Assembly (NCBI GenBank): GCA_951812925.1
Contig: OX638370.1
Coordinates: 7,682,283-7,746,282 of the forward strand
Length of the DNA: 64,000 nucleotides
DNA from: Calliopum simillimum
Lineage: Eukaryota > Arthropoda > Insecta > Diptera > Lauxaniidae
Reading direction: 5' to 3'
The notes beneath the pieces were generated by a model, which saw only the letters and a list, made by a program, of their open reading frames with translations, was not told the origin of the DNA and made no database searches. Shown here one piece after another: positions 1-10,139 of the stretch. Position 1 is the stretch's first letter; the number at the start of each line of letters is the position of its first letter. Both the position numbers and the translations under genes were made by a program.

Positions 1-142
1 TTTCGAGTAATTTTTTGGGTTCTTCATGTGGTATATCCAGATGTTGCCAATGTTTTAGTTTATATAGGGTGGCAGCAAACAGAAATACTATGAAGGCGAG
101 TAACGCCAGAAAAATCCCCAATAACATCCATAGGAACCACAT
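1..142 (-). CDS. CYP6-type cytochrome P450, N-terminus only (runs off left edge)
   Basis: Reading leftward from an ATG at 142-140, an open frame of 47 codons reaches base 1 without a stop. It begins with about 22 mostly hydrophobic residues (MWFLWMLLGIFLALLAF...), a signal-anchor of the kind that fixes microsomal P450s in the ER. A basic hinge with aromatic residues (YKLKHWQHL) follows, then DIPHEEP, which matches the (G)IPHDEPS / GIPCEEPH hinge-proline region of the other P450s here. The hinge sequence differs from all of them, so this is probably a separate CYP6 lineage. No catalytic motif lies inside the window, so the call rests on the N-terminal pattern and on its place at the edge of a P450 cluster. 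Confidence 0.72.
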   Translation of the reverse strand, partial: MWFLWMLLGIFLALLAFIVFLFAATLYKLKHWQHLDIPHEEPKKLLE

Positions 143-809
143 TTTTATGGCGGTACTGTAAAATACTATATTTGTACACCTTGAACTTCAGTCTTTTGTT
201 TTTTTTTTTGTTTTATTAAATAGTTTTGTCAACTTCACATTTGTTATTTCACTTTCTTCACTTGTTTTTCACCTACTGTGGAATTATACCACATACTACC
301 CCAACTCAGAGGAAAAGCTTTCATTGTTTCAAAGTTACTGAGTAAATTTATTTTAATTTTATCAACGTTTGTTATCTATTTAAACAGCTTTTTTTGTTTT
401 TTATTGCTCCGATACGCTATGTTATATGGTCATCTTTGTCAAGCTTTTTCTAATTTTACACCTGGAAAAATTTATCATGCATTATAAATAGCATTTACAA
501 AAGAGTGCAAGTTCATAAAATGTTTTATTATCTTTGTTTCTGCAACTATTGAATCATATAACCCCTTTATTTGAATGCAGTATTTTCATGTCATTTCCAG
601 AAAAATATCACATTTTAGATAAAAGGTCAATTTGTCGTTTATATAAGAAAAATGAAACTAAAAATATATTAAGAAACTGTCTATGAAAAAATAACATTTA
701 ACAAAAAAAAAAAAATTTGTTTGTGCGAGAATTGAACCCATGGCATTGTACAGCCGCACAGCCGCGTAGTTACTCTCAGTCAAACATTTGTCAGCAGTGT
801 ATATGTTAA
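143..809. other. Intergenic, 5' flank of the left-edge P450
   Basis: AT-rich sequence with no coding frame I can support. It should hold the promoter of the divergent P450 stub, but I see no clear TATA box on the minus strand. A tRNA-like segment lies near 728-795. Confidence 0.5.
728..795 (-). other. tRNA-like segment (Pol III B-box like)
   Basis: On the minus strand the stretch ends in GGGTTCAATTCTCGC, close to the B-box/T-arm consensus, about 45 bp after an A-box-like AGTAACTACGCGGC. It does not fold as an intact tRNA by eye, so I treat it as a tRNA-derived fossil or SINE-like head. Confidence 0.35.
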
Positions 810-2030
810 GGTTTTCATGCATAGCCAAGCAGAAAAGAAGCGCTTCAAATGGCTTTCTGAAATGCTTCTTATTCAGACATAAGCGCTTCCGCTCCGTAAG
901 AACTATTCCATTTTTTTAACATTGCATGTGCTAGAATGTAAGCATTCTGAAGTTTACGAAAAAAGGTTTTTTGAAGCGCTTATTTGTAATGCGGCAGTAA
1001 ACGTTCTTTCAATAAAATTAAAAAAAAAAAAATTAATAATAATAGATAGAAACATCCCAAGGGGAAAAGAACTGCTTCAAAAACCCTTCTGCAGTGCTTC
1101 TTTTTCATCAATAAGCGCTTTCGCTCTGTAAGAACTATTCTTTCTTTTTAACATTGCATGTCTTAGGATGTAAGCGCTCTTTATCTTACCGCAGCATTAC
1201 TTAAAAAGGCCTTTTGAAGCGCATATTTGTAATGCGGCGGTATGCGTTCTTTCAATAATATGAAAAAAAAAAAAAACACTGGTAGCATCAGGATTTAAAT
1301 CCAGGACCGCCCGTGTGATAGATAGAAACATATTATTTTTACTTATATTTACAAATTCATTAGACCGCTACACAATCGCCCGATATGATGAAGAGGTATT
1401 AAATTTGTATATTAAGAAAATGTTGTCGAAACAGAATTTGACATTCGAATGCTCCCTGCAGCCTTACGTAGAATCATTGGATAATCAGTTCCAATTCAAT
1501 CAAACAAAAGTAAATCAATAAGAGAAAGGAAAACAGAAGAGTGAAATAAAATAATGTTGAGTAAAAAATATTTTAATAAAAAAAATAAATAAAGCAAAAA
1601 GAATTCAAATAAAATCACACGCGCTGGGTTCCAACCCATGTTGTTCTTACTGCAGCCTTACATGGAATCATTGTGTAATCAGTTTCAATTCAATGAAACA
1701 AAAGTAAATAAATAAGAGAAAGGAAAACAGAAATGTGATATAAAAATATGTTGAATAAAAAATATTTTAATAAAAAAAAATAAAGCAAAAAAAAAATCAC
1801 ATCCCATGTTTTTCTTACAGCAACCTTACATGGAATCATTGTGTAATCAGTTTCAACTCAATTAAACAAAAGTAAATGAAAAAGAGAAAGGAAAATAGAA
1901 ATGTGATATAAAAAAATTTTGAATAAAAAATATTTTGATGAAAAAAAAAACACATGCGCTGGGTTCGAACCCTTGTTGTTCTTACTGCACCCTTACAAAA
2001 TATCAATGTGTAAGTGCTTCTTAATTCCTA
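810..2030. repeat. Dispersed repeat with internal tandem units, copy 1
   Basis: Two ~234-bp units start near 868 and 1101, sharing AAGCGCTT(C/T)CGCTC and GAAGCGC...TTTGTAATGCGG. They are followed by three ~180-bp units (about 1490, 1690, 1870) with shared blocks GGAATCATTGTGTAATCAG and AGAGAAAGGAAAACAGAA. The second half carries GGGTTCGAACCC-like boxes near 1630 and 1957. A related copy with the same order of blocks is at 54830-55330. No transposase is visible, so the family is non-autonomous or of unknown class. Confidence 0.7.
1283..1375 (-). other. tRNA-like segment inside dispersed repeat
   Basis: Minus strand: A-box-like TAGCGGTCTAATG, then a B-box-like GGATTTAAATCCTG about 75 bp later, a spacing typical of class II (Leu/Ser) tRNAs with a long variable arm. 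The copy at 54945-55032 keeps both boxes. Probably a tRNA-derived part of the repeat rather than a working tRNA. Confidence 0.4.
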
Positions 2031-4015
2031 TGAGGACAAGCGCTTCTAAAGTGCTCAATTGACTGAAAACTGTGAAAATATCAAAGTCAACTTTTTCACA
2101 CGTTAGGTATGTTTTCACAAAACAGTTACGAGTATTAATAAATATAAAATAAAAATAGTTTGCCACGACTATGCATCTCCTTAATAGCATGTAAATAATG
2201 TTAAATCACATTTTAAATGGCTAAAATCAATCATGTGAAGCGAACTTTTAGCTCCATACGAGAGAGTAATGAGAAATTTGTAAATAAAAATAGCAACTAG
2301 ATGGGGAGAAAGGGAAAAAGTCATTACAAAAAGTTATACACAACAAAGAGAGTAAAAGGGAGAGAGAGAGAGAAAAGAATTACAAAAGAACAAATAACAT
2401 GCTGAACAACCTTTGGCAAGTTTCCGTATTTCCCCATAATTAAATACCCAAATGGAAATTAAACTGTCTGGCATTCGGATAGAAATTTTCGATGACTTGA
2501 ATGATGATCAAAAATGCAAACAGTTGCTCATTGCTAAGCTTTTTGAGGTGATAGATATTTGGGGAGCTGGTGTGACAAAAAGGTGACAAAATTGTCATTG
2601 ATAATAAAATGCTATGTTATTTCCATGCTTGTGATTAAGAAAAAGTAAATGGTTAGCTGATATCGCGTTGTTTTTTTAACGAATTTTGAAATTGCAAAAA
2701 AAAAATGCTGCCATATATCATAGCATCACGCCTGCCATTGCTAGATTGTGTTAAACTTATAATTCCGAGACGGCAGACATCCAGAACGCTGTTTGCGTAT
2801 TTTCTACAATTAAGAAAATGCAAAAAAAAAAAAAAAACGCCAAGTATACTATTTCATTTTATCGTAGTTATTATTGAACACGTTTTGTTGCACATGATCT
2901 CTAAAATGATATAACAAGACCACAGACATTAAGGACTCTGATTTTTGTTTAGAACGATAAAAAACGTGCTTACTTGTGGTTCTTACAAATAAAATAAATT
3001 GGATGTCTCTACATCCCTATTAAAGTTAGGAAACTGAATTTTTGCAGTGTTTTCTTACACGACTTATAGCTTAGAAGATATTCAACTTCAAGCTTAATGT
3101 AGCTCGCATATCCATTACAGAGTATACTCCGGCCTACGTTACGGCAGACGCGTTGATATGACTTAATATAGTGATTATTTTTATTCCATTTCTACAAAAT
3201 TACAATTATTATTTGCAGAAATGTCGGAATGGCTGAAATGGATTATATTATACCTACTACTTATAATGTTATCTTCACAAAAGACGTAGTCTGCCTGACA
3301 ATAAAATCACATAATTTTTTCATGTCATAAAAATTGAGAAAAAAGTTAATAACTCAAAAACGCAGCGCAAAAAATGTCTGACGCTTCCACTTTTTCAAGC
3401 GATGTTATTACATACCACAGCAAAGTTTTTTTATACATTTTCGAAGAGCTGCCATTTTAAAAACCAGCAACAAATTATTGGCAGACATGGCTTATATGGA
3501 TTGAGTTACTGCAATCTTTGCAATTATCATCTTCTGCCAAACGATTTTATTACATAATTTTTTCTGTCCCTAGCTCCCTAACTATGAGGGTAGATTAATA
3601 AATCTCGTCTTTACAATCCATTCCACATACAATTTTTGCCGATTATATTAAAAACGTTGCTGTAAATATTGAAATACGGAATATGTGAAAAAAATTTAAC
3701 TTTTTGCACTTTTTTGATCCATGAGTTATTTAAATGTTCATTTGATTTGCAGGTGTAAAAAACTTTTATTTAAATTCTTTCCTGAACACCGTATGCTGTT
3801 ATCGTAACATAATGATTAGAGTTTTAATTGGAATATTTTTGTTTTGTTTTGCATATATATAAAAAGAGATAATGGAGTCCAAAGAAAAAATTGTTACAAC
3901 TGTGAAAAACTATAGTCCATTAAGTTCGGCAACTAGAAACCTCCTCTAGAAAAAAAAAAAAAAATATTTGAAGTTATTATTGAAAAGGACGGAAAATATT
4001 GAGAGATTGTTTAAA
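2031..4015. other. Intergenic, nothing recognised
   Basis: AT-rich with a purine-rich GA stretch near 2355-2375 and several A runs. A 44-codon frame at 2452-2586 looks slightly gene-like in composition but matches nothing I know. No transposon ends found. Confidence 0.5.
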
Positions 4016-4289
4016 ATTAAAACTCCCCTGCAGGACCACAGACTATTCCATAACTAGTTTGCAAACTACTCCATGGGAGAAACAGACTAGTCCAAATTCT
4101 GTTCCGATCACTTATAAAGTTCTATTTACGTTTTACATTGTTTGTCATTGGGCGTAAACAATTGTCTCCTTGTGCATTACAATCAGACCAGAAAAAGGTC
4201 AATTGTCTCCTTATGCATTACATTCGGACCAGAAGAAGGCCAATTTTTTTTTTATTTTATTTAGAAATTTCAACAAAATTCAAAAGGTT

Positions 4290-4372
4290 TCATAGCCGAA
4301 TGTGCTAAAGACTTTGTTATATATTTCTGAGCAATGTGTTCCGGGTTCGAATCTCAGTGTGGATGAAAAGTT
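4290..4372 (+). other. tRNA-like segment followed by T-run
   Basis: ATAGCCGAATGTGCTAAAG resembles the Ser/Leu tRNA D-arm/A-box, and GGGTTCGAATCTC is a good B-box 45-50 bp downstream. A TTTTTTT run, a possible Pol III terminator, follows within 20 bp. The stems are imperfect, so a functional tRNA is unlikely. Confidence 0.4.
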
Positions 4373-4486
4373 TTTTTATTAATTATTTTTTATTTTATAC
4401 CTCGGCTATGTTGGACATATGTTTAATTTTTCGCTCAAAATACTCTTCATACAAATTGTGTACAAATTAATAGAAATTTAAAAACT

Positions 4487-4575
4487 TGGAATTGAAAATC
4501 ACCGAGTGGAGTATTTGAACCTAGGCACCTCCACGCAGTGCAAGTCGTTAGACCGATACACTTGCGTGTGCTCTT
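4487..4575 (-). other. tRNA-like segment, opposite strand
   Basis: Minus strand: TATCGGTCTAACGACTTGC (A-box-like), then AGGTTCAAATACTCC (B-box-like), then a T-rich stretch. It shares the GGTCTAA core with the segments at 1283-1375 and 54945-55032. Confidence 0.4.
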
Positions 4576-4904
4576 CTTCACAATTGACGAACTGCCAAAC
4601 AGTATGTAGTCAGTAACGTTATAATTTCACTAAACCAATCGATACACCATTGGAGCACTTTTGGTACTAATGACGGATTATGCATTACATTTGGACCATT
4701 TTTGATGCAATTGATAATTTAAGTGAATTTATTACAGTTTAAGTTGTAGTCCATTATGGACTACTTACATAAAAACTAGACCCAAGATTGGACTACCAAT
4801 GCAATTGACTTCGTCGGTCCTACAATAGTATAAAATACACATACGCAACTATAAAAACGACAAGAAGGTTGGTTTTAAAATGCATAACAAGCTTTTCAAA
4901 GTAA

Positions 4905-5560
4905 AAGCTTTGATTTGAGAGCTTTATTCATGACTTTATACTACATTTTAGTGAAATCAAATTTTATTCACCCAAAAGTACCCCTCGGATGTCGGAACCA
5001 AAAATTAAGAAATTTTTTTTTCTTTCGTTTTTTTGTGTTTTCTACTCGTTTAATGAGGTTTTACGACATTTTAGTGAACACAAATTTTATCCAGCTAGGG
5101 TCCCCTCTCGGATGTCGAAACCAACAAAAAATTTTTTTTTTCGTGCTTTTTAGGCGTTTCATGACTTTTTACATTTTAATGAGAAAAAATTTTAGTCACC
5201 CAAGAGTCCCCCTTCTTTCGTATTTTTTACTTGTTTCATGACTTCACGACATTTTAGTGAAAACAAATTTTATTCACCCAAGGGTACCACCTTGAATTTC
5301 GGAACCTAAAATATAAATTTTTTTTTTTTTTTTTTGGTTTTTTTCGTGTTTTCTACGCGTTTCATGAGACTTTACGACATTTTAATGAAAACAAATTTTA
5401 TTCACTCAAGGATCCCCCCTTGAATTTCGGAACCTAAAATTTAAAATTTTTTTTTTTCATGTTTTCTACGCGTTTCATGACATTTTAGTGAAAACAAATT
5501 TTATTCAACCAAGGGTCCCCCCTTGGATGTCGGAAACCAAAATTTAAAAATTTTCGATTT
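4905..5560. repeat. Minisatellite, ~80-125 bp units
   Basis: Five units each contain a variant of CTACGCGTTTCATGA, ACGACATTTTAGTGAAAAC, TTTTATTCACCCAAG and a GGATGTCGGAACC-like tail. Starts near 5038, 5146, 5224, 5348 and 5463 give spacings of about 108, 78, 124 and 115. The same family in reverse orientation is at 21640-22020. Both arrays lie just 5' of a P450 promoter. Confidence 0.8.
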
Positions 5561-5639
5561 TCCTCTGTACAAGAGGAGGTATAGGAACGCACAGCGGGAA
5601 ATGATGATAGAGAAATAAACAAAACAAAATAAATGAATT

Positions 5640-5850
5640 GGAGTTGGAATGCCTGACGATCATATTTATGTTGCGTATGTGAGAAACTTGCTAGTTTGAC
5701 CAATATTAATTACGTCATCATTAAGTTTAATAGATAAGTTATCGGCAAACAAAACAAGTTCTAGCTTATATTGTTTGTTTTTTTTTTTTATATTTATAAA
5801 ACGCCACTTAAAAAATGTTAGCAAAGATTCCAATAAAACCATTACCACTC
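5640..5850 (+). repeat. Partial copy of the 10140/20270 dispersed repeat
   Basis: Shares GTTTGACCAATA, GATAAGTTATC(G/A)(G/C)CAAACAAA and AAAATGTTAGCAAAG in the same order as 10218-10350 and 20300-20440, but is more diverged. Confidence 0.55.
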
Positions 5851-6185
5851 ATACAAAACAGTTTTGTTTGATCGTGTATTTTGTGAAAATGTTTTAGCTT
5901 TCTACAAGTCTACTCACAAATACCTTACGAATGGTATGTAACTCAATGTCGTCCTATATTTCTAGCATTCTAAAGAAGGGTCTTAAGTTTTGCCTTAGCG
6001 AATTAATGCTTAGACATCTTGCATGACATACATACAACTTAAAGTCGTTCTCCCTTTCTAACAAAGTATAAAATGGGTCTAAAGTTTTGGCTCGTATTTC
6101 TTATTCTGTGGAAATTTATTTTTATTGAAAATATATACATTTTGATTAACATATTTTCTCGAGTGTGTGATACGAATTGTATGAT

Positions 6186-6230
6186 ATTGTGCTAAAATAT
6201 CATGACTTATTCAAAATTTGGTTATAAAAG
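6186..6230 (+). promoter_or_regulatory. Core promoter block of the first tandem P450
   Basis: ATTGTGCTAAAATATCATG is followed 16-36 bp later by the TATA box TATAAAAG (6223-6230), about 100 bp before the ATG. The same block precedes the next two P450s at 13146 and 22209. Conservation across the array shows the promoter was duplicated with the genes. Confidence 0.7.
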
Positions 6231-6332
6231 AGCGTGCAAACAATTTGGACAAGATAGACAATTCAATACAGCTGCGAGAAACACATATAATCTTAATATA
6301 AAAAAATACTCTTCTTATACAATTATATAAGA

Positions 6333-7871
6333 ATGGAAGTGACAAATGCATTACTTTACATCCTAGCAGCTGTTGCTACCGTCGCAGCCTATTATATACG
6401 CCAGTTTAAGAACTACTGGAAGAACCGCGGTATACCACATGATGAACCAAGCTTAATATGGGGTAACTTTCAAGGTCTTTTGAAAAAATATCATTTTCAG
6501 GATATTTATCAGCATACATACAATAAATATAAAGGAACTGGACCATTTTGTGGATTTTTTTACTTTCAAAAACCAGCAGTCTTCGTTACCGATGTAAATT
6601 TGATGAAAAATGTGCTCATTAAGGATTTCAATAACTTTGCTGATCGTAATTCTTATTATAATGAAAAAGATGATCCACTTTCGGCGAATCTTTTTGCTTT
6701 AAAGTACGCCAAATGGAAGCCACTACGTCACAAACTCTCACCGACATTTACATCTGGCAGAATTAAGTTTATGTTCCCCACTGTTGTTAAGGTTGGCTAT
6801 GAATTTGCCGATACCTTTGGTGAAATGTTGCTAGAGAGCACGACCGTAGAAATAAAAGAGCTTTTGGCATCGATTGTCATAGTTTGAAAGATCCAAATGC
6901 AGAATTCCGTGTTAAAGGTCGTTTATTTATTGAAAAGCTTTCAGCTTTTAAGTTTGGTTTTGGTATCGCTTTCCCAAATTTTTCGAGAAAACTGGGTATG
7001 ACTATAACACCGCCTGAAGTCTCGACTTTCTTCATAAAAGCTGTACGTGATACTATCGCCTATAGAGAAAAGCATCAAATAAGACGAAACGATTTTATGG
7101 ATTCGCTTATTGAATTGCTAAATGGCAGCGAAAGTGGTAGGGAAAAGGACGATATGCGTTATTCGCTGGAAGAGTTGGCAGCACAGGCTTTTGTCTTCTA
7201 CTTGGGTGGTTTCGAGACATCATCGACTACTGGCAGCTTTGCATTGTACGAATTGGCATTACATCAGGATATACAGGATAAATTGCGTAAAGAAATCAAT
7301 GAAGTGCTCGCTAAGCACAATCAAGAGTTTACCTATGAATGTATGAAGGATATGCAGTATATGGATCAGGTGATATCAGGTATACGTGTATGACAAAAAA
7401 ACTAAATAAAATTATGAAACTCATTAATAATGTTAAATATTTTCTTTTGCAGAGACTCTTCGGCTTTATACGGTTGTACCCAATTTAGAACGTTGTTGCA
7501 AATCCGATTATCAAGTTCCTGATGCACCAGGTTATGTTATTGAAAAGGGCACAATGGTTGTAATTCCAGCAACAGCTGTACATCGCGATCCTGAGTTCTA
7601 TCCAAATCCACATGTGTTCAATCCCGATCACTTTGAGCCGAAAAGTGTGCAGGCTCGAGAATCGGTAACTGCGTTGTATTTCGGTGACGGACCACGTAAT
7701 TGTATTGGTATGCGTTTTGGTCAAATGCAAACTCGCATTGGCTTGGCACTACTGCTGCAACGTTTCAAGTTTTCTAGAGCCAAAGAAACCGAAGTGCCGG
7801 TTAAGATTGACAATAAAAGTCCAATATGTGCTTCAAAGGGTGGCATATTTCTGAAAGTTGAAAAAGTCTGA
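6333..7871 (+). pseudogene. CYP6-type P450, broken by a 40-bp frameshifting deletion
   Basis: Exon 1 is 6333-7379, a 73-bp intron is 7380-7452 (GT...AG, phase 1), and exon 2 is 7453-7871. The ER anchor, WKPLR helix C, GGFETSSTT I-helix, ETLR K-helix and FGDGPRNCIG heme loop are all present. At 6860-6869 a deletion joins GCTTTT of one site to GCTTTTGGCA of the next. Compared with the sister genes 40 bp are gone, including the RYTTDVIGTCAFG segment, and the frame shifts, so translation stops at 6887. There is also a two-codon deletion near 6940. The rest is clean, so the break is young. An assembly error or an allele is the alternative. Confidence 0.85.
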
Positions 7872-7963
7872 AATTCAGAGAATTCAATATGGAATACTCC
7901 TCTAAAACTTTTGCGGAACGAAAAAATTGTTTCCGTTAATGATGAAGATTTCGCGAAAAACTG

Positions 7964-7969
7964 AATAAA
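7964..7969 (+). terminator. Poly(A) signal AATAAA of the broken P450
   Basis: AATAAA 93 bp after the stop codon, followed by a T-rich stretch. Confidence 0.5.
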
Positions 7970-7989
7970 ATTGTATATTACATATGAAG

Positions 7990-8755
7990 TAGTTTTATTG
8001 ATATATTTTAAAAATGTGTAGTGAATACTACAGTTAAGAATAAATAAATAATTAGAAAAGTTAAACAAACCAAAATGTTGCTGAAATGTTTTGCCTTCGA
8101 TAATTTTAATAAATATATATCAAACAGAGATAAAGTTGTCTGCAAAAAGAAAATATTGAGAGTTTTGGGACACTATATTCGATCAAGTTCGACTACGAAA
8201 ACCTAACTTCAAAAAATTCGTTACGATTCTTATAAAAAAAAAAATAATAGATTGGGCCTTATCCCACCTATTCTCAATCAAAAAAAAATTCCATGAAAAT
8301 GCCTGATTTAATGTTTCACGGCTATTCAAATGAAATACTAGATGATTGTTTTTTCAAATGAGATCCAAAAACTGTACATTTGAAAGCATCACAACAATCC
8401 AAAGTGAGTAAAGTCAATTTCAATGTATTTGTCGGTGCTAAATCCGAATCCAGTCTCGGAACTGCTCTCTCACAAAACTAATTCGTAACTCCTTTTGAGG
8501 ACGAGAAATAGTATTGAACGATACATTTAGTAGAAAAGTGCAAAGCAGTTTTGTACGTCCTCGATATAACTTAAAAAAATCGTGTTTTGAACTTTAAGGT
8601 AAGTATATCTCAAAAATCAAAGATGATAGAGCAATTTATAGACTGCATTCAGATTAAGCGCCGACAAACAAATCGAAAATGACTATTTTGGATGTAGTTT
8701 GTTATGTTTTTTCTCAAACGTACCGTTTTTTGACTTTATGTTGTAAAAACGATCA
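7990..8755. other. Intergenic, nothing recognised
   Basis: AT-rich, without repeats, inverted ends or frames I can support. Confidence 0.45.
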
Positions 8756-8759
8756 GCTA

Positions 8760-9910
8760 GGATCTCATTCGATCGTCCTGCCTTGCTCTTTTCTCTCTTT
8801 GAGGCTCTACCCTGCTGCCCGTTCTGGCTTCACTGTATCGGCATAGCTGAATACAGATAAATGCGCAACGATCAATGTTTAGTGTCATCTCTTTCCTACA
8901 AGTGCCGAAACACTAGCGAGAACAAGTTGCCAATATAACTGTTTGGTCGGGGACCAAAATTTATAGCTTTCGCTATGACAAGTTTTTAATTTGAAAGGGT
9001 TACCTTTTGATGGGACGTTGCTGCGACTACTGCTGCGTCAGTCAACTTCTAGCATGATGGGCATGCACGATGACGGCGCTGGTGGTGAAGGCACTGCTTC
9101 CAATGGTGACCATGAGTTGCTTCAGCGGACTATGAGTCCTTATTCCAGGCCAGGAGTCACTGGCTATGATCAGGACTTAGCGATGCAGGCGAAGACGAGA
9201 CTTCAAAGGGAAGCGATAATCTGCTTAAGACAGCAGTGAGCAAAATTTCCAGAAATAGTTATAAACCCGAGACATTCTGTTTTACTTGATTTTACTTTTT
9301 ATTAACTTTTATTTAACGTTATAAAATTAAAAACTAATAATAAAAATGAATACTGCCAAAAAAGCTGCATTTCTTTTTGCTGTGGGTATAATCGAACGAG
9401 TGATCTCATTTTTAACTTGCACTTTAGACTTTCTAAGTGTCAAGTTGAGAATTTCGATTCAACCATTGTCAGCCGCTTATTACGCATAAGAGTAAGCGAG
9501 ACGGTGACACTCGTTAGGGTTAGAAAGAGTATATATATACTTATACAAAGCTTTGACAGCAGCCTGTAACGAGTAGTTACAGATTGTGCGGGTGAACAGT
9601 GTTGCCGTTCGACAATTAAATTACACTGAAGTTTGGGAGTTAAGGTTTACGTGTTTCCCCACGTAAACAATAACCATCCCGACTATCGCCCGTTTCAGCT
9701 TCGCAGTATCGACATAGCTCAATACGAACGAATACACAACGACCAAAAGGACTTTCTACTCTTCGTCCCGCCCTTACAGTATCGGCTGGGCTCAATACCG
9801 TACTAACTAAATGCTACTAAGTTTACCACCTTCACAGTAACGCCATAGCTCAATACCTTTCTAGCTAAATACCTCTAACTACTATGCTTACCACCTTTAC
9901 TCGCTGCAGG
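8760..9910. repeat. Degenerate repeats around CAGTATCGGCATAGCTCAAT
   Basis: Variants of this word occur at about 8833, 9703, 9776 and 9836, the last three with a 60-75 bp spacing. GC content is higher than in the flanks. The block probably comes from a retroelement (LTR or leader region), but I could not pair direct terminal repeats or find a primer-binding site. Confidence 0.4.
8991..9239 (+). CDS. Unrecognised open frame, 82 codons, possibly a retroelement fragment
   Basis: The frame opens at a TTG and its first ATG is about 9054. It ends at TGA 9237-9239. Composition is gene-like (Gly/Asp/Ser-rich middle, then a basic C-terminal ...QAKTRLQREAIICLRQQ). I do not recognise a domain. Its place inside the repeat block above argues for a piece of mobile element rather than a host gene. 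Confidence 0.2.
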   Translation: MKGLPFDGTLLRLLLRQSTSSMMGMHDDGAGGEGTASNGDHELLQRTMSPYSRPGVTGYDQDLAMQAKTRLQREAIICLRQQ

Positions 9911-10139
9911 TCGCTGCCGGATTGACGATATTTCTCCTGGACACTGACGTTATAATCATGCCAACTCACCTCAGTGTGGTGAACAGCTGATTGCTGTGAC
10001 AGCTGTTTAGTGGTGTTGCCACATGTTACTAAAACTTTTGTACTTATTCTAACACTATCGTCCAACTATTTTGTTGGTTGGCTTCAAATTTCTTTTTATG
10101 CTAATTAACACAATATTACAAAACAAATCTCATTAAATC

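Larger units (their letters stand above)
4016..4840. repeat. Repeat-rich block with TAGTCCA motifs and two tRNA-like segments
   Basis: A ~44-bp direct repeat beginning CAATTGTCTCCTT occurs at about 4159 and 4200, and ACTAGTCCA/TAGTCCA-like words recur (4087, 4751, 4790). Two tRNA-like segments lie inside in opposite orientation. The block looks like one composite dispersed element, but I could not define its ends. Confidence 0.4.

Noticed and set aside
2452..2586. 44-codon frame MEIKLSGIRIEIFDD...
   Set aside because: Too short, no recognised domain, and no flanking gene structure. Mentioned only as slightly gene-like.
8760..9910. Complete LTR retrotransposon
   Set aside because: No paired LTRs, primer-binding site or pol domains could be found, only scattered repeats and one unrecognised frame.
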